From: Struthio camelus
Lineage: Eukaryota > Chordata > Aves > Struthioniformes > Struthionidae
Direction of reading: 5' to 3'
Assembly: GCF_040807025.1 (NCBI RefSeq)
Contig: NC_090964.1
Span: forward strand, 9,944,214-10,008,213
DNA length: 64,000 nt
Shown here: piece after piece, positions 60,646 through 64,000 of the stretch
How the letters are laid out: each line of letters opens with the position of its first letter
Numbering within the stretch: the first letter of the stretch is position 1
The notes under the pieces: model-generated
What the model saw: the letters and a program-made list of their open reading frames with translations, nothing else
What the model was told of the DNA's origin: nothing
Database searches by the model: none
Made by a program: the position numbers and the translations under genes

Positions 60646-62636
60646 TGGGCCTTGATCCTCAAGCAAAGCCAAAAACAAACATCACAAATCTGGACTCTGA
60701 GCTATAACTGCTCAGCATACAATTAGCAGAGAAAAGCACCAAATGAAATGGAAGGAGCTCTTCTGTCAGGAGCGGCTCTGCCCAGATGAGCCCGTTTCGG
60801 GCAAAGGCTGAAATGCATCATTGCCCCTTGCCCTAGGGCTGCGAACAGGACTCTCATTCCCACCCCTTCACCCCTCTCGGCTGTAACTATTAGTCAATCT
60901 TTCTTGCTCAGCCAGATTGGCCAGCCTGAGACAACTCTCGGCACTTCCTGCAGCAGAAAAGAGAGAGATTTTTTTTCTCCCTTTTAGCACAACTGCATCA
61001 TCTCAGTGCCGGGAGGGGCGAACTGAATCGATACTCGAAAATGAGAAGCCAAAGCTGAGTTAATGTGCTAGACGGGAGGTGGGGTGGAGCCCAGCCCGCG
61101 TAAGGCTGGACGGAGAGAGACTGCACATAGAGATGGATGAGAGTAGGTCACCAAGAGGGATGGGAGCGCGGAGAAGGACCTGGGCCAAAAATACAACTCT
61201 TTTGGCCCTGGTGGCACCGCAGAGTCTGGCACAAGAAGCAGCAGCATCTTGGAGCATGGTTCAACCCCTCCCGAAAGTGAAATTTCGGGTTCTACAAGAC
61301 TTGCCCATAGCCTCTTATTACTGCTGTGGCAAAACACTGCATGGAATACACGTCCCATACAAGGGAAGTATAGCGTGTAATATAGTGGCTTAATAGTAGA
61401 ATTTAACATGCCCTGAACTCCTGGAAGGATTGGGGGTGGGGAGGAAGGGGCGTTAAACATTTACTCTGAGCAGCATTAGCCAGAAATCTTCTTCCTATTC
61501 CCTTTATTTCAAATTATAAGCTCTTCAGGCCTGACAGTATTTTCCTACTTAAGGCAATTAGCTCTGGAACAAGCAAAACATTTTTTTCCTGGCTAGCAGC
61601 TCTATTCCGAGGGGAACGCAGAACAAATGCCATTTTTGCATCAGGCTACCGCATCCTGCACAGAGGCCAGTAGGACCACTATGGCAAAGCCAGCCCTCTG
61701 AAGGTATTCTTCCTCTACTGGACACCTCTTCAGGCTACTACCATCTAATGCAAAAATATATGCCTGATTAAGGAAGTGGCTAATTTGCATCTAATCCTTT
61801 ACAATGCTGTGGAGCATGGAAAACTATAACAATTTTCCTTTGAGTTAGAGTGAATTTTAAGCTTTACTCATACTTCCTTCCCCTTTTCCTAGAGGAAGAA
61901 CATTCTATTACTGCTCTCTAGTGGCAGGAGTTAACAGCAAAACTAAGAAAAGATGCTGAATTTTGCAGCTTTTGAATTATTTTTCTTGTAAACCTGTGCT
62001 GAATTAGTATAATGTACAGATCAGTGCAAACACCTGTTTAGATAGAGAATTAACAAGATATGCAGTAATCTACTTTCAATTATGGTGCCTTTTAAGAGAT
62101 TTCTGATAAAAGACCTTCCCTCTCTCATTCGCTTCCTAAAACAAATAAAATAAAATAAAACAAACAACCAAGGAAGCAATTTTTCAAATGCCCCAAATCC
62201 AGGTATACTAATTATTAGAATTGCTAGAATGAACTAAAAATAGGTTTGGATTGTCAAACCACTGCACTTTGTAAATACTTACAGGGCTGAATGCACTGTT
62301 ACAGCAAGTAAGTACTGATTCCATTTGTATACATCAGGTTTTTTTCAGGAAGCCACAAGCCACTTGTACAGCCCTTCCAACCCCACTTTCAGTTTCTCAG
62401 CTTCTGAATAATGATCTGTCCTATACAGAGACTTGTGGCCTTTGTCTTGTAAAGTCTACTGCACCTCTAAAGGAGAGAGACATTAAAAAGTGAAAACCAC
62501 AACATTTCTCTGACAAATCTCATCCGACTGGTAGTTCAGCTCTACAGCAATACAAATAAAAGAAAATGAAAGCCTAGGGTGTTTTACTCTGAAAAAACCT
62601 CAAGGTGTTAAAACCTTACAGACCTTTCCCTCAAGC
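60646..62636. other. Intergenic, AT-leaning, no gene seen
   Basis: Ordinary AT-leaning sequence with a small TAAAA-rich patch (about 62144-62160) and one possible CTCF core (61911-61926). Nothing else is recognisable. Confidence 0.5.
61911..61926 (-). promoter_or_regulatory. Possible CTCF core
   Basis: The minus strand reads TGCCACTAGAGAGCAG, close to the CTCF core CCASYAGRKGGCA with one mismatch in the GGC part. Confidence 0.25.
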
Positions 62637-62653
62637 TTTTTTTTTTTTTTTTT
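62637..62653 (-). repeat. T17 homopolymer (minus-strand A tract)
   Basis: On the minus strand an A17 tract follows TTTTCAAAAT. This could be the tail of an old retroposed copy or simple slippage. I could not identify a source transcript or target-site duplication. Confidence 0.5.
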
Positions 62654-63589
62654 ATTTTGAAAACATTTTCTGGGTGTTGATTTTATGTACTGCATTCCTG
62701 AAGATTACAATTTGCATATAAACTTCCAGTAAGCAAGAAAGACATTTAAGAACCTTTCTGGATGCTGTGTCTTGACATTCAATGAGGCAGGTAATAAATG
62801 AAATTAATTCAGCATGATTAACACCATTGCCATCTCCAAAGTGTGTTTGCAAAGAGACCTTAAAGGAGTTAGGAATTGAAACTCAGAGACTTCAGAGCTC
62901 AGGCCGCTGTGCACCAATATTTATATCATCATTAGCGCATTCATAATTCAGTCACAGTAGGAGAGAGCTCTCAGCAAGTGCAGTGCTGCCACCACAGTTG
63001 TGAATAAACTGGAGATGTGTTTGCAAATTTAAAGCAGCCACAGAGGCGTAAGTGCACTTTACCTCTGCTTACGCAGAGGATGACAGCAGCCAAGCTACTG
63101 TATATGCATAGCCAGGAGCAGTGTGGCCAAGTGGAATGAACTCCAGCACTGCTCTGTATGCAAAGTAAAATAAGGATGTCCAGCTATTTGAAAAAAAAAT
63201 ATTCTAAGGGGCTGGACTGAAATGCCATGTCTAGGCTATCAGTTCAAATCCAAAAAAGAGCAGCAAGCATATCTCAAGCCAATGATAAACAAAACCAAAA
63301 CTACAGAAGCAGTAAGAAGAAATGTATTCTCAGGGCCAAGAATTTTATGCAGATGTAACCCAAATGGAAGGCTTGAGGTCTTGAGAATTTACACTCCAGT
63401 AAACATGGGGAGGCAGTTTTTGTTGTATTCCAATATTATTGCAGCTGTTGCTACTGAAGGACAGTTGTTGCTACCAAAACAAAAAAAAACCCAAACCAGA
63501 AAAAAAAAACACAGAAAAAGCATAGATGAACATTTTGAAAAAAAACACATGTACACAACTTGAGTGAAATCCTGTAAATTAATTCCAAC
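62654..63589. other. Intergenic, AT-rich, no gene seen
   Basis: A-rich strips occur at 63478-63511 and 63536-63546. No gene. It lies just beyond the candidate 3' end at 63.6 kb. Confidence 0.5.
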
Positions 63590-64000
63590 TGCTTCCAAAA
63601 TTAAAAACAAGTTTTATTGTAAAATTGCACTCCAGTTAGTACCATAACTCTTTATAAACATAATATACAGTAGAATATTTTACATGTAGCACACCAAGTG
63701 TATGCTTATGATGTTACAAAATTTACAGTTCAGGATTCTTCTCTGACAGAGTCAGCAACATAAGTATTTGAAATGAAGTCTTAGGAAGATGTTTAGTGTT
63801 ACAGAACAGGCCACTGTATCACTATAATCAAGTCTCTACTTCTACACATTCAGCGTATAATCAGAGAGGCTGTATATTCTAATTGCGTCTTAAGTTTCTT
63901 TCACACAATCTAGAATAGCTGTGAATAATGGTTCCTTATTATCTCATTTCCTCATTCTAGGGAAGGCCTTTCATTTCTAGCTGTTCAGAAATGGATGATT
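63590..64000 (-). other. Candidate 3' UTR end of a neighbouring minus-strand gene (CLSPN by synteny)
   Basis: Read on the minus strand this AT-rich sequence ends with GCAATTTTACAATAAAACTTG (AATAAA at 63618-63613), followed by a T-rich and then GT-containing stretch, which is the arrangement of a cleavage/polyadenylation site. There is no long reading frame. In human the gene right of C1orf216 on the same strand is CLSPN, so its 3' UTR is the first guess, but no coding sequence supports it in this window. Confidence 0.4.

Noticed and set aside
63225-63262. tRNA-like B-box phrase (AGTTCAAATCC)
   Set aside because: No matching A-box or cloverleaf arms at the right spacing; probably chance or a degraded SINE.

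Overview
The window is vertebrate nuclear DNA, most likely from a sauropsid and probably a bird. It has split genes with GT-AG introns, CpG-island promoters, very GC-rich blocks, G/C homopolymers and GC-rich minisatellites. It holds a few old MIR-type SINE relics and no CR1 or L1 copy that I could recognise. The species cannot be fixed from sequence alone.

Two protein genes are identifiable, both on the minus strand. At the left edge is the 5' end of PSMB2 (20S proteasome subunit beta type-2, structural beta4). Coding exon 1 is at 2131-2221 and exon 2 at 305-427; later exons lie beyond base 1. At 39580-40440 is the whole coding sequence of the C1orf216 orthologue (UPF0500 family, function unknown). 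It lies in one exon with a splice acceptor 16 nt before the ATG, and a likely non-coding first exon lies in the CpG island near 41.9-42.2 kb. The pair PSMB2 - C1orf216, both on the same strand, matches the human 1p34.3 order TFAP2E - PSMB2 - C1orf216 - CLSPN. At the right edge, about 63.6-64.0 kb, there is what looks like the 3' end of another minus-strand transcript. By synteny this would be CLSPN, but no CLSPN coding sequence is visible.

The rest is non-coding. From 2.8 to 22.5 kb the DNA is of moderate GC content with a few MIR relics and AT-rich islands dense in homeodomain-type TAATTA cores. From about 22.8 to 53.6 kb it alternates between CpG-island-like blocks without genes and short AT-rich islands. 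This looks like a regulatory landscape, with TFAP2E (outside the window) the most plausible developmental target and PSMB2 and C1orf216 as bystanders. From 53.7 to 63.6 kb the DNA is ordinary intergenic sequence with small tandem repeats.

Two sizeable minisatellites stand out: a 12/13-bp array at 26.76-27.32 kb, and a 1.6-kb array of 20/21-bp units at 42.23-43.82 kb just upstream of the presumed C1orf216 promoter, which contains at least two levels of higher-order duplication. Long open frames inside these arrays and inside GC-rich DNA are by-products of composition, not genes. I found no tRNA, rRNA, CRISPR array, viral gene or unfamiliar protein system.
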